A DNA stretch of 64,000 nucleotides, from assembly GCA_900012615.1 (NCBI GenBank), contig LT009756.1, forward strand, positions 715,730 to 779,729, in the 5' to 3' direction. This DNA comes from Agrobacterium genomosp. 13 str. CFBP 6927 (GTDB lineage: Bacteria; Pseudomonadota; Alphaproteobacteria; Rhizobiales; Rhizobiaceae). The notes under the pieces were generated by a model. That model did not search any database, had not been told where the DNA came from, and saw only the letters and a program-made list of their open reading frames with translations. Made by a program: the position numbers and the translations under genes. Of the stretch, positions 27,147 through 37,333 are shown in pieces (the first letter of the stretch is position 1; the number at the start of each line of letters is the position of its first letter).

Positions 27147-30100
27147 ATGAAGTTCAACAAGCTCCGCGTCGTCGGTTTCAAGTCCTTCGTCGAACCTTCC
27201 GAATTCATCATCGAGCCGGGGCTTACCGGCGTTGTCGGTCCGAATGGCTGCGGCAAGTCCAATCTGGTCGAAGCGCTGCGCTGGGTGATGGGCGAAAACT
27301 CCTACAAGAACATGCGCGCCTCCGGCATGGATGACGTCATCTTCTCCGGCTCCGGCAATCGCCCGGCCCGCAATACCGCCGAAGTCGGCCTTTATCTCGA
27401 CAATTCCGACCGCACCGCGCCTGCCGCCTTCAACGATGCCGATGAAATTCAGGTCACACGCCGCATCGAGCGCGAAAACGGCTCCGTTTACCGCATCAAC
27501 GGCAAGGAGGCGCGCGCCAAGGATGTGCAGCTTCTGTTTGCGGACGCCTCCACCGGCGCCCGCTCGCCCTCCATGGTTGGGCAGGGCCGTATCGGCGAGC
27601 TCATCAATGCCAAGCCGCAGGCCCGCCGCCAGCTGCTGGAAGAGGCGGCCGGCATTTCCGGCCTGCATTCCCGCCGCCACGAAGCCGAGCTTCGCCTGCG
27701 CGCCGCCGAGACCAATCTGGAGCGGCTGGAAGACGTCACCGCCCAGCTGGAAAGCCAGATCGAAAGCCTGAAACGCCAGGCGCGGCAGGCCAACCGTTTC
27801 AAGATGCTCTCGGCCGATATCCGCGCCCGCGAAGCGACCCTGCTGCATATTCGCTGGGTCGAGGCGAAGGAAGCCGAAGGCGAGGCGGAAAGCGCGCTCA
27901 ATCAGGCGACCAATATCGTTGCCGAAAAGGCGCAGGCGCAGATGGAGGCGGCCAAGCAGCAGGGAATCGCCAGCCTGAAACTGCCGGAATTGCGCGAGGA
28001 CGAGGCGAAAGTCGCCGCCGCCCTGCAACGCCTGCAAATTGCCCGCACCCAGCTGGATGACGAGGCGAACCGCCTGCTGCGCCGCCGCGACGAGCTGGCC
28101 CGCCGCCTGTCGCAGCTCGGCGAGGATATCATCCGCGAGGAACGGCTGGTTTCCGATAATGCCCAGATACTCGCACGGCTCGATGAGGAAGAGGTCGAGC
28201 TTCTGGAAATCCTCTCCGATTCCGGCCGCCATGCCGAAGAAATGCGCGAAGCCTTCGAAGCTGCGGCTATCAAGCTTGCGGAAAGCGAAGCCATCTTCAC
28301 CGCGATTACCGCCGAACGGGCCGAAGCCGCCGCCGCGCGCCAGCAGTTGGAGCGGGCAATCCGTGATCTTTCTGATCGCAAGCTGAGGCTGGAGCGGCAG
28401 TCGCAGGAGGCATCGGCGGAGATCGATGCCATCGACGAAAAACTCTCCGGCCTTCCCGATCCTTCCGAACGGCGCGAAGCGGTCGAGGCGGCGGAGATCG
28501 CGGTCGAAGATGCCCTGATCGTGGTGGAGGAAGCTGAAGCTGCCGTCGCCGAGGCGCGTTCCGCCGAAGCGCTGGCGCGCGCGCCGCTGGAAACGGCGCG
28601 GAACCGGCTGAACGCGCTGGACACCGAAGCGCGCACCATCACCAAAATCCTTGCCTCCAGCGCTGCCGCCAATGGCAGTTTCACGCCGGTGGCGGAAGAA
28701 ATGACGGTGGAGCGCGGTTTCGAGGCGGCACTGGGTGCCGCCCTCGGCGACGATCTCGAAAGCCCGCTCGATCCCGCCGCGCCCGCCTATTGGGCCGGCA
28801 ATGGCGACGGGGCGGGCGATCCCGCCCTGCCACAGGGCGCGAAACCGCTTCTGGATTATGCGCAGGCGCCGGAAGCCCTGCGCCGCGCTTTGGCGCAGAT
28901 CGGCGTCGTCGCCAACACTGCGGAAGCCCTGCGTCTGCTGCCGCATCTGAAGGCCGGCCAGCGGCTGGTGACGCGCGAAGGCGCGCTGTTGCGCTGGGAC
29001 GGCCACATCGCCAGTGCCGATGCGCCGGGTGCCGCAGCACTTCGCCTGTCGCAGAAGAACCGCCTCGCTGAAATCGAGACAGAACTGGATGAGGCCCGCT
29101 CCATTCTGGACGAGGCCGAAGACCAGCTTGCCGCGAAAACCGAAGAAATCCGCAGCAGCGAATTGCGGCTCTCGGACGTGCGCGACAGAAGCCGGCTTGC
29201 GACCCGCCATCTTGCCGAGGCGCGCGAGGCGCTGACATCAGCCGAAAGGGCTTCGGGCGATCTGCTGCGCCGGCGCGATATCGTGTCCGAAGCCCTGAAC
29301 CAGATCGGCGCGCAGATCGACGAAATCGCCGTTCAGGAGGAAAACGCCCGCATCGAAATGGAAGACGCGCCCGATCTTTCCGTGCTGGATCTGCGGCTGC
29401 GCGAAAGCCAGCTTGAAGTCGCGACCGATCGCAGCCTTTTGGCGGAGGCCCGCGCCCGCCATGAGGGTGTGAGCCGCGAGGCCGAAAGTCGCCAGCGCAG
29501 AATTCAGGCAATCGGGCAGGAGCGCTCCACCTGGCAGTCGCGTGCGGCAAGTGCGGCCGATCACATCGCGACATTGCGCGAACGCGAGGAAGAGGCGCGC
29601 GAGGAAATCGCCGAGCTGGACATAGCGCCGGAAGAATTCGACGAGAAACGCCGCAACCTGCTCAATGAATTGCAGAAGACCGAAGAGGCTCGCCGCGGGG
29701 CCGCCGACCGGCTGGCCGAGGCGGAAAACCTGCAGCGCGCTGCCGACCGGGTGGCGGCAACAGCCCTTTCCGAACTGGCCGAAGCGCGCGAAAAGCGCGG
29801 CCGTGCCGAAGAACGGCTGGTTTCCGCCCGCGAAAAGCGCCAGGAAACCGAACACCGCATCCGCGAAACGCTGAATACCGAGCCGCATATGGCCTTCCGC
29901 CTGACCGGCCTTGGCCCGGACCAGCCAAAGCCGGATATTCGCGATGTCGAGCGCGATCTCGACCGGCTGAAGATCGAACGCGAGCGGCTTGGCGCGGTCA
30001 ATCTGCGCGCCGAGGAAGAGCAGGCCGAGCTTTCCGCCAAGCTCGAGGCGTTGATCAAGGAGCGCGACGACATCATCGACGCCGTGCGCAAGCTACGCGC

Positions 30101-30614
30101 CGGCATCCAGAACCTCAACCGCGAAGGCCGTGAACGGCTGATTGCGGCTTTCGATGTGGTCAATTCGCAGTTCCAGCGGTTGTTCACCCATCTCTTCGGT
30201 GGCGGCACGGCGGAATTGCAGCTGATCGAATCCGACGATCCGCTGGAAGCGGGCCTGGAAATCCTCGCCCGCCCGCCGGGCAAGAAACCGCAGACCATGA
30301 CGCTGCTGTCCGGCGGCGAGCAGGCGCTGACGGCCATGGCGCTGATCTTCGCGGTCTTCCTCACCAATCCCGCGCCCATCTGCGTGCTGGACGAGGTGGA
30401 CGCGCCGCTCGACGACCACAATGTCGAGCGTTATTGCAACCTGATGGACGAGATGGTGGCCTCCACGGAGACCCGTTTCGTCATCATCACCCACAATCCC
30501 ATCACCATGGCGCGCATGAACCGCCTCTTCGGCGTCACCATGGCCGAACAGGGCGTGTCGCAACTGGTATCCGTGGATTTGCAGACCGCCGAGCAGCTTC
30601 GCGAAGCCGTCTGA
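27147..30614 (+). CDS. smc: Chromosome segregation protein SMC
   Basis: 1155 residues. SMC dimers are the core of the bacterial condensin that organises and segregates chromosomes with ScpA/ScpB. The N-terminal ATPase head has Walker A GPNGCGKSN (about residue 32). Two long coiled-coil arms rich in Glu, Arg and Ala flank a hinge near residues 510-640 (containing VERGFEAALGAALGDDLE). The C-terminal head has the signature LLSGGEQALTAMALIFAVF and Walker B CVLDEVDAPLDD. ATG at 27147 is chosen because homologs begin MKFNKLR; an upstream frame adds about 10 residues. The long, highly repetitive helical sequence is normal for the family. Confidence 0.97.
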   Translation: MKFNKLRVVGFKSFVEPSEFIIEPGLTGVVGPNGCGKSNLVEALRWVMGENSYKNMRASGMDDVIFSGSGNRPARNTAEVGLYLDNSDRTAPAAFNDADEIQVTRRIERENGSVYRINGKEARAKDVQLLFADASTGARSPSMVGQGRIGELINAKPQARRQLLEEAAGISGLHSRRHEAELRLRAAETNLERLEDVTAQLESQIESLKRQARQANRFKMLSADIRAREATLLHIRWVEAKEAEGEAESALNQATNIVAEKAQAQMEAAKQQGIASLKLPELREDEAKVAAALQRLQIARTQLDDEANRLLRRRDELARRLSQLGEDIIREERLVSDNAQILARLDEEEVELLEILSDSGRHAEEMREAFEAAAIKLAESEAIFTAITAERAEAAAARQQLERAIRDLSDRKLRLERQSQEASAEIDAIDEKLSGLPDPSERREAVEAAEIAVEDALIVVEEAEAAVAEARSAEALARAPLETARNRLNALDTEARTITKILASSAAANGSFTPVAEEMTVERGFEAALGAALGDDLESPLDPAAPAYWAGNGDGAGDPALPQGAKPLLDYAQAPEALRRALAQIGVVANTAEALRLLPHLKAGQRLVTREGALLRWDGHIASADAPGAAALRLSQKNRLAEIETELDEARSILDEAEDQLAAKTEEIRSSELRLSDVRDRSRLATRHLAEAREALTSAERASGDLLRRRDIVSEALNQIGAQIDEIAVQEENARIEMEDAPDLSVLDLRLRESQLEVATDRSLLAEARARHEGVSREAESRQRRIQAIGQERSTWQSRAASAADHIATLREREEEAREEIAELDIAPEEFDEKRRNLLNELQKTEEARRGAADRLAEAENLQRAADRVAATALSELAEAREKRGRAEERLVSAREKRQETEHRIRETLNTEPHMAFRLTGLGPDQPKPDIRDVERDLDRLKIERERLGAVNLRAEEEQAELSAKLEALIKERDDIIDAVRKLRAGIQNLNREGRERLIAAFDVVNSQFQRLFTHLFGGGTAELQLIESDDPLEAGLEILARPPGKKPQTMTLLSGGEQALTAMALIFAVFLTNPAPICVLDEVDAPLDDHNVERYCNLMDEMVASTETRFVIITHNPITMARMNRLFGVTMAEQGVSQLVSVDLQTAEQLREAV

Positions 30615-30776
30615 GTTTCATTTCCAGGGCCGGCTCCCAGCTTTGTCCATCGCGAATTTATCTGGCCGCATCACCCATTCGGGTGGGCGACAATGCGCAG
30701 CGTTTTGCTATGTCTTCTTGAAAGGGATCAGGGTTCTTTCAGACCCCCCATCCGGTTTCCTGTACCGGATGGAATG

Positions 30777-30818
30777 CCTTGCGAGGCCGCTGCCGTGGCC
30801 TCGCAAGGCTTTCTTTTT
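30777..30818 (+). terminator. Strong terminator downstream of smc
   Basis: CCTTGCGAGGCC at 30777-30788 pairs perfectly with GGCCTCGCAAGG at 30797-30808, followed by CTTTCTTTTTT. It is 163 bases after the smc stop. Confidence 0.85.
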
Positions 30819-30888
30819 TGCGAGGAAAATTCCGGGAAATTGGACTGTGGTGTTGGGATTGTAGTTCTGGGCCAGCATCGCCCACTGC

Positions 30889-31002
30889 CGTCATACCGGC
30901 CTTGAGCCGGTATCCAGCCAGCCCAAGTCCTTGGGCTGAAAGGACTCTTCCCGTCGTGCCGACGCGCGTCGACTGGATTCCGGCTCAAGGCCGGAATGAC
31001 GG
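30889..31002. repeat. RIME-like mosaic repeat (diverged arms)
   Basis: Arms are ATACCGGCCTTGAGCCGGTAT at the left (30895 region) and TTCCGGCTCAAGGCCGGAA at the right; inner blocks are AGCCCAAGTCCTTGGGCT and AGGACTCTT, then GCCGACGCGCGTC. It shares the overall plan of 4431-4544 with different arm sequences. Confidence 0.8.
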
Positions 31003-31109
31003 AAGGAGGAATGCCAGGAATCCCGGTCGGCCTTGAGCCTCCCGTTACGTCAGTCTTGACCTTATACGCTTCCCGCGATGCACACCTGGGGCTCAAATTT
31101 ACCACCCAC

Positions 31110-32090
31110 TCAAGCGGGCACCAGCCGCAGCCGCGTGCCCCATGGATCAATCGCCTCCACGACATTGTTCTCCATCTCCACCAGCACGTAACCGGCCGCT
31201 CGCAGCCGCGTTTTCTGCGCCTCCAGATCGGCGGGATTGCGAACGGTCAGCGAGAACCAGTCGAGGCCGGTTTCCATGGCGTTGCGTTCCTTCGCGCCAC
31301 GGCTGTTCCATGTATTCACCGCCAGATGATGATGATACCCGCCGGAAGAGAGAAAAGAGGCATCGGTGCGCGCGTCCTGTGTCGGTTGCAGGCCAACGGC
31401 CGTTTCGTAAAAGGCGCGGGCTCCAGCAATCTCGCCGACCCGCAGGTGAACATGGCCGACGCGCATTCCCGACGGGGCAGCCTCATAATCGCTTTTTTTG
31501 GTATCGGTCAGCGTCACGAGATCATCGACATCAAGCGGTTCGGTGCCCATTTTCACCACGTTCCCGCTCCACACCCATGTGTCCTTCGGCCGGTCGCTGT
31601 AAACCTCGATGCCGTTGCCCTCGGGATCGTTGAGATAGATCGCTTCGCTGACATTGTGATCGGCAAAACCGGAAAGCGGCACCTGCCTGAGCGCCGCATG
31701 CACCAGCCATCGCGCCAGATCCTTGCGGCTCGGCATCAGATAGGCGATGTGAAACAGGCCGGCGGAGGTGGGACTTTCGTAATCCGCGGCCGGCTTGTGG
31801 ACGAGATCAAGCAGCGGGACGGTGCCGACGCCGAGCGTCATGCCGCGCGATGTGCGCTCCACTTCGTTCAGCCCCAGCACGGAACGGTAATAATCTATCA
31901 TCGGATCGAGTTCGCGGACCCGAAGAGCCGCCTGGCCGATATGCATGGGGGTTGTCAGCGCAAAAGGAAGGGCGGCGCCCGCATTTGCCAAGGGCGGCGA
32001 GCCGCCTTCTGCTCTGAGCGCGCCGGCAAGGGCTGTGGCGGCGCAAGAAATTCCGGCAAATTTCAACGTATGGCGGCGAGTAAATTGCAT
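31110..32090 (-). CDS. VOC family protein (two glyoxalase/dioxygenase domains), Tat-exported
   Basis: 326 residues. The N-terminus is a Tat-type signal (TRRHTLKFAG, followed by a hydrophobic region). Two vicinal-oxygen-chelate modules follow: one from about residue 45 with MHIGQAALRVRELDPMIDYYRSVLGL and NDPEGNGIEVYSDRP, and one from about 205 with VGHVHLRVGEIAGARAFYETAVGL and GGYHHHLAVNTW. This is the layout of catechol-2,3-dioxygenase-like CatE proteins. Metal-binding His and Glu residues appear in both modules (GHVHL, HHHLAVN). A dioxygenase or isomerase activity is likely but the substrate is unknown. Divergent from ppdK. Confidence 0.86.
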   Translation of the reverse strand: MQFTRRHTLKFAGISCAATALAGALRAEGGSPPLANAGAALPFALTTPMHIGQAALRVRELDPMIDYYRSVLGLNEVERTSRGMTLGVGTVPLLDLVHKPAADYESPTSAGLFHIAYLMPSRKDLARWLVHAALRQVPLSGFADHNVSEAIYLNDPEGNGIEVYSDRPKDTWVWSGNVVKMGTEPLDVDDLVTLTDTKKSDYEAAPSGMRVGHVHLRVGEIAGARAFYETAVGLQPTQDARTDASFLSSGGYHHHLAVNTWNSRGAKERNAMETGLDWFSLTVRNPADLEAQKTRLRAAGYVLVEMENNVVEAIDPWGTRLRLVPA

Positions 32091-32318
32091 GAATAATCTC
32101 TTTTTGGGCGATATGGATGGCTTAGGGAACACTCCGTTTCTCCGCACTACACGAATGCGTCAGCAACGCTGTTATTTTGCTTTTGCGGCAATTCTGGCGC
32201 GCAATTCGCCGCAATTATGCTGCACTGCGATGTAAACTGCACGTTGCGGCGTTTCCAACATGCTGCCAATGCTGTAGATGATAGAAAAATGACAACGCTT
32301 CTGGGTGGAGAGCGTGGA

Positions 32319-35044
32319 ATGAAAAAGTGGGTTTATACCTTCGGCAACGGTGCTGCCGAAGGCAGGGCAGGTGACGTTGCGATATTGGGCGGCAAGGGCG
32401 CGAACCTTGCCGAAATGGCAAGTCTCGGCCTTCCCGTTCCCCCCGGCCTCACCATCATAACCGATGCCTGCGCCCTTTATCACAAGAATGGCCGCGATCT
32501 TCCCGAAGAGCTGAAGCTGCAGGTCATGGCTGGCCTGCACGGCATGGAAACCGTGACCGGCAAGACCTTCGGCGGCAGCCACTCGCCGCTGCTTCTGTCG
32601 GTCCGATCAGGTGCACGCGCCTCCATGCCCGGCATGATGGACACGGTTTTGAACCTCGGCCTCAATGACCGCACCGTGGAAGCTCTGGGCCATGATGCGG
32701 GCGACGCGCGTTTTGCCTGGGACAGTTATCGCCGCTTCATCCAGATGTATGCCGATGTCGTCATGGGCCTCGACCACGAATTGTTCGAGGAAATTCTCGA
32801 GGACGAGAAAGGCCGCCTCGGCCACGAATACGATACCGATATGTCGGCGGTCGAATGGCAGCATGTCGTTTCGCTTTATAAAAAGCTGATCGAGGATGAG
32901 CTGGACGAAGCCTTCCCGCAGGACTGTCACGTCCAGCTCTGGGGTGCCATCGGCGCGGTCTTCGCCAGCTGGACCAACCACCGCGCCGTGACCTACCGGC
33001 ACCTGCACAATATTCCGGGAGACTGGGGCACGGCCGTCAACGTTCAGGCCATGGTCTTCGGCAATCTCGGCTCCTCCTCGGCAACCGGCGTCGCCTTTAC
33101 TCGCAACCCTTCGACGGGAGAGGCGGAGCTTTACGGCGAATTCCTCGTCAATGCTCAAGGCGAAGATGTGGTGGCGGGCATCCGCACGCCGCAATCCATC
33201 ACCGAGGCCGCGCGTCTTGTCTCCGGCTCCGACAAGCCTTCCATGGAAAAGCTGATGCCGGAGGCGTTCAGTGAATTCCTGGCGATCTGCAGGCGGTTGG
33301 AAAACCACTATCGCGACATGCAGGATCTGGAATTCACCATTGAGCGCGGCAAGCTCTGGATGCTCCAGACCCGCTCCGGCAAGCGCACCACCCGCGCCGC
33401 CATGAAGATCGCCGTCGATATGGTCGAGGAAAGGCTGATTTCCAGGGAGGAAGCCGTCTGCCGTATCGAGCCGTCCTCGCTGGACCAACTGCTGCACCCG
33501 ACCATCGATCCCGGCATTTCCCGCCCGGTGATCGGCTCCGGCCTGCCGGCCTCTCCGGGGGCGGCAACCGGTGAGATCGTCTTCACCTCGGAAGAAGCAG
33601 TTGCGGCGGAAGCCGAAGGGCGACGCGTCATTCTGGTGCGTATCGAAACCAGCCCGGAAGATATTCACGGCATGCACGCCGCCGAAGGCATTCTGACGAC
33701 GCGCGGCGGCATGACCAGCCACGCCGCCGTGGTGGCGCGCGGCATGGGCATCCCTTGCGTCACCGGCGCCGGCTCCATGCGCGTCGACATGCGCAACAAG
33801 GTGCTGATCGGCGTCGGCTGTATGCTGAAGCGCGGTGACGTCATCACCATCGACGGTTCCTCCGGCCGGGTGCTGAAGGGCGAAGTGCCGATGACACAGC
33901 CGGAACTCTCGGGCGATTTCGGCAAGCTGATGGAATGGGCCGACGGGCTGCGCCGCATGACGGTGCGCACCAATGCCGATACACCGGCTGATGCGCGTGC
34001 CGCCCGTGCCTTTGGCGCCGAGGGCATCGGTCTCTGCCGCACCGAGCATATGTTCTTCGAGGGCGACCGCATCCATGTGATGCGTGAGATGATCCTCGCC
34101 GAAAGCGAAAAGGGCAGGCGGGCGGCGCTCGATGAGCTTTTGCCCATGCAGCGCTCGGATTTCACCGAACTTTTCCAGATCATGCATGGCCTGCCGGTAA
34201 CGATCCGCCTGCTCGATCCGCCGCTGCACGAATTCCTGCCGAAGACCGATGGCGAGATTGTCGAGGTGGCCGCCGCCATGGGCATGCCGCAGACGGTGTT
34301 CCGCCAGCGGCTGGATGCGCTGCACGAATTCAACCCCATGCTCGGCCATCGCGGCTGCCGCCTTGCTATTTCCTATCCGGAAATTGCCGAAATGCAGGCG
34401 CGCGCCATTTTGAAGCTGCCGTTGCCGCAGCACGCATCACCGGCGCGCCGGTCGTGCCCGAAATCATGGTGCCGCTGGTCGGACTGCGCGCGGAACTGGA
34501 TTACGTTACCGAGGTCATCGACGGCGTCGCCGCAGCGGTGGCGCAGGAAACCGGCATGGAGATCGAATATCTGACCGGCACCATGATCGAGCTGCCGCGC
34601 GCCGCCCTGCGCGCCCATGTGATCGCGGAAGCGGCGGAATTTTTCTCCTTCGGCACCAACGATTTGACGCAGACCACCTTCGGCATTTCCCGCGACGATG
34701 CGGCGCGTTTCATCAATACCTATCAGCGCAAGGGCATCATCGAGCGCGACCCGTTCATCTCGCTCGATTTCGACGGCGTGGGGGAATTGATCCGCATCGC
34801 CGCCGAACGCGGCCGCCAGACGCGGCCGGAACTGAAGCTCGGCATCTGCGGCGAACATGGCGGCGATCCGGCCTCGATCCATTTCTGCGAGGATGCCGAT
34901 CTCGACTACGTGTCCTGCTCGCCCTTCCGCGTGCCCATCGCCCGCCTGGCCGCGGCGCAGGCAACGCTGGCGGCGAAGAGGGATGAGGGCAAGGTGGCGA
35001 GCAATGTCGCCTTCATTCCCGTCAGGGGCTCTGTCGGACGATGA
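32319..35044 (+). CDS. ppdK: Pyruvate, phosphate dikinase, with an apparent frameshift near 34410
   Basis: PpdK interconverts pyruvate, ATP and phosphate with PEP, AMP and PPi. The first frame covers the ATP-grasp part ([29 protein letters not shown]) and the swivelling His domain with the catalytic histidine in [16 protein letters not shown] near residue 457. After QARAI near 34406 the frame goes wrong and stops at 34574. The next frame, from about 34412, continues the family exactly with [18 protein letters not shown] and the PEP-site [10 protein letters not shown] to 35044. One T is missing from the TTTT run at 34408-34411. The start at 32319 has GGAG 8 bases upstream. Either a sequencing error or a real lesion; with one base restored the protein would be about 908 residues, normal length. 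Confidence 0.9.
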
Positions 35045-35294
35045 TCTGACGTTCGACCACCACCGGCCGGTAGAACATGTCGCGGTTCATCTGCGCCTGC
35101 CATGCGCGGTTGTCGGCGCGGCGGTCCATTTCCAGATCGAGAAGGCAACCGGCCATAGGGTCCGTCCCGGGGCGGAAACCATAACCCCGGCATGTCGCCT
35201 CATCCCGCGCCCGGCGCTCTTCCGGCGTCAACGTCTGGCAGGCGGTGAGCGCCAGCATGGCGGCAAGCGCACCGAAGACGATGGAAACGCGCAT
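35022..35294 (-). CDS. Small lipoprotein of unknown function
   Basis: 90 residues with a lipoprotein signal; the lipobox is LALTAC (cysteine at about residue 19). The mature part holds [26 protein letters not shown], a motif seen in many short rhizobial lipoproteins, then a basic C-terminus. AGGGAG 8 bases before the ATG supports the start. Its 3' end overlaps the ppdK 3' end by 23 bases on the opposite strand. Function unknown. Confidence 0.82.
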   Translation of the reverse strand: MRVSIVFGALAAMLALTACQTLTPEERRARDEATCRGYGFRPGTDPMAGCLLDLEMDRRADNRAWQAQMNRDMFYRPVVVERQIIVRQSP

Positions 35295-35447
35295 TTTGTT
35301 TCTCCCTTGAACATGACAGCCGTACGGCACTTTATTGCCGCGATTGATACGCCTGTTTTCATGTGGGGAAAAGCCGCGTTGGGGCGGAAAGTTGCATTGG
35401 AAAGATGGCGGCCGCAGAACTGCGACCGCCCTTCATATGAACGGATG

Positions 35448-36812
35448 TCAGGCCGCCGCAACCTCCCGGTCATCGAGCGCATCGATGTCCTTGGCGTTGT
35501 TATAGACGGCTTCATCCAGAATGCCTTCGCGCTTGGCGACGATGGTGGGCACCAGCGCCTGGCCGGCGACGTTGACCGCCGTGCGGCCCATATCGAGGAT
35601 CGGGTCGATGGCGAGCAGCAGGCCCACACCTTCAAGCGGCAGGCCGAGCGTGGAAAGCGTCAGCGTCAGCATCACCACCGCGCCCGTGAGGCCGGCGGTT
35701 GCGGCGGAACCGAGCACGGAGACGAAGACGATCAGCACATATTCCTGGATGCCGAGCGGCACCTGGAAGAACTGCGCGATGAAAATCGCCGAAATCGCCG
35801 GATAGATGGCGGCGCAGCCGTCCATCTTGGTGGTGGCGCCGAGCGGCACGGAGAAGGCGGCATATTCGCGCGGCACCCCGAGGCTCTTTTCCGTCACGGT
35901 TTCGGTGACGGGAAGCGTGCCGATGGAGGAACGCGACACGAAGGCGAGCTGGATGGCCGGCCATGCGCCCGCAAAGAAGCGCGACGGCTTCAGGCCATGG
36001 GCGAGAAGCAGCGCCGGATAGACCACGAAAAGCACCAGTGCCAGACCGATATAGACGGCTGCCGCATACCAGCCGAGCTGCGACAGCGTGGTCCAGCCAT
36101 ATTGGTCAACCGCGCGGCCAAGCAGGCCGATGGTGCCGATGGGGGTGAGGCGAATGACCCACCACAGGATTTTCCGCACGATGGCGAGCAGCGACTGGTT
36201 GAAGGCGAGGAACGGCTCTGCCGCCTTGCCCGCTTTCAGTGCCGCGACGCCGAAAGCGATCGAGACGACGAGCAGCTGCAGCACGTTGAAGTTCAACGAG
36301 GTGCTGGCCGCGCCATTATTGAGCTTGGTAGACGCTTCGAGGCCGAAGACATTGGCCGGCACAAGGCCCTTCAGGAAATCCAGCCAGGAACCGGTGGAAG
36401 AAGGTGCCGCCGCTGCCGTATTGGCAATCGCCGTGTTGACGCCGGGCTGAATGACGAGGCCGAGCACGATGCCGATGACAACGGCGATCAGTGCGGTGAT
36501 GGCGAACCAGAGAAGTGTCTGCCAGACGAGCTTCGCCGCATTGGAGAGGTTCTTGAGATTGGCGATGGAGGCAACGATGGCCGTGAAGATCAGTGGTGGA
36601 ACCAGCGCGCGCAAAAGCTGCACGAAAATGCTGCCGATGGTCTGCAGCGTCACCGAAAGCCAGTTGGGGCTGCCGGCGGCATCCGGACCGATGTTGCGTG
36701 CAACGAGGCCGAGCAGCAGGCCGATGACCATGGCGATCAGAACCTGAAAGCCGAAATTGCGGTAAAAGGGTTTAGACCCGGAAGACCGGGCGGGCGTCGT
36801 TGCCTGTGACAT
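35448..36812 (-). CDS. Dicarboxylate/amino acid:cation symporter (DAACS family)
   Basis: 454 residues, with about eight membrane helices and the family signature segments: the serine-rich SRSSIGTLPVTETV (reentrant loop HP1, about residue 290), LGATTKMDGCAAIYPAISAIFIAQ (transmembrane 7 with a TxMDG-type motif), and LAIDPILDMGRTAVNVAGQA (transmembrane 8). These bind sodium or protons and the carboxylate substrate. The family includes GltP, GltT and DctA. The gene carries no nearby DctB/DctD, so amino acid or dicarboxylate cannot be decided. Start at 36812 is preferred over longer forms because it immediately precedes a hydrophilic N-terminus. Confidence 0.92.
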   Translation of the reverse strand: MSQATTPARSSGSKPFYRNFGFQVLIAMVIGLLLGLVARNIGPDAAGSPNWLSVTLQTIGSIFVQLLRALVPPLIFTAIVASIANLKNLSNAAKLVWQTLLWFAITALIAVVIGIVLGLVIQPGVNTAIANTAAAAPSSTGSWLDFLKGLVPANVFGLEASTKLNNGAASTSLNFNVLQLLVVSIAFGVAALKAGKAAEPFLAFNQSLLAIVRKILWWVIRLTPIGTIGLLGRAVDQYGWTTLSQLGWYAAAVYIGLALVLFVVYPALLLAHGLKPSRFFAGAWPAIQLAFVSRSSIGTLPVTETVTEKSLGVPREYAAFSVPLGATTKMDGCAAIYPAISAIFIAQFFQVPLGIQEYVLIVFVSVLGSAATAGLTGAVVMLTLTLSTLGLPLEGVGLLLAIDPILDMGRTAVNVAGQALVPTIVAKREGILDEAVYNNAKDIDALDDREVAAA

Positions 36813-37333
36813 GGCGTGTCTCTTTTTTATGCAAGAAAGCGAGAATGATGCACGTTTTACACGCATTCTCGAGGGAAGTGACGCAGAATACGCCGATTTC
36901 CTCAGCAATTAAGGGATGAGCTTGCGTATTTGTTACGCTACGGATGCATTATTCTCTTAAAGTGAGGAAAAGCGGAAAAATATTCCGATCCTCGTCGCCT
37001 TTGATGCCGGAGGCCTGGTGCCTATGGTTCCGCGGTGTCGTGCGTCATAGTCCGTCACCCCAACCTGATCAGGGGTCCAGCGCGACCAGGTCCTTGATCG
37101 CAAAGCTTCACTCCTCACGGCGCAGGCGCGCCGTGGTTGGATGCCGGATCATCCTCGGGCTTGTTCCGGGGACCGGCATGACGGCGGGTTTGCATGCTTT
37201 AGCGCAGGCATCGCCTCCTCCTTTGTTTTCCTCGCCGCAAATCCGGTCTATGACATCATATGCAGGTGATTCCCTTGCCAGATTTCGGGTGCAGCGCTTT
37301 TACGCCAATGCGATCTTACGGATATCCGCTTCC
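36813..37333. other. Intergenic region with a degenerate RIME-like repeat
   Basis: 521 bases between divergent genes. It is AT-rich near 36840-36990, probably the symporter promoter zone, then holds the repeat at 37053-37184. No convincing gene or RNA was seen. Confidence 0.5.
37053..37184. repeat. RIME-like mosaic repeat, degenerate/hybrid
   Basis: Keeps the outer ends and the TCCTTGATCGCAAA and GGCGCAGGCGCGCC blocks of the 4431-type repeat, but the right arm is interrupted by ATCCTCGGGCTTG, a block otherwise seen in the 62 and 8370 repeat type. Confidence 0.7.

Larger units (their letters stand above)
30615..31109. other. Intergenic region with tandem hairpins and a RIME-like repeat
   Basis: 495 bases without a convincing gene. 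It has a hairpin at 30749-30771 (CATCCGGT/ACCGGATG), the terminator at 30777-30818, and the repeat at 30889-31002. The rest shows nothing recognisable. Confidence 0.5.

Noticed and set aside
27114-29210. Long minus-strand frame opposite smc
   Set aside because: It is the complement of the coiled-coil coding sequence; no domain is recognisable and the plus strand has an intact SMC protein.
34400-34420. Programmed ribosomal frameshift in ppdK
   Set aside because: No X-XXY-YYZ slippery heptamer fits the observed frame, and PpdK is not known to need frameshifting; a missing base is simpler.
32607-34433. Long minus-strand frame opposite ppdK
   Set aside because: Antisense shadow of a conserved enzyme with ordered family motifs on the plus strand.
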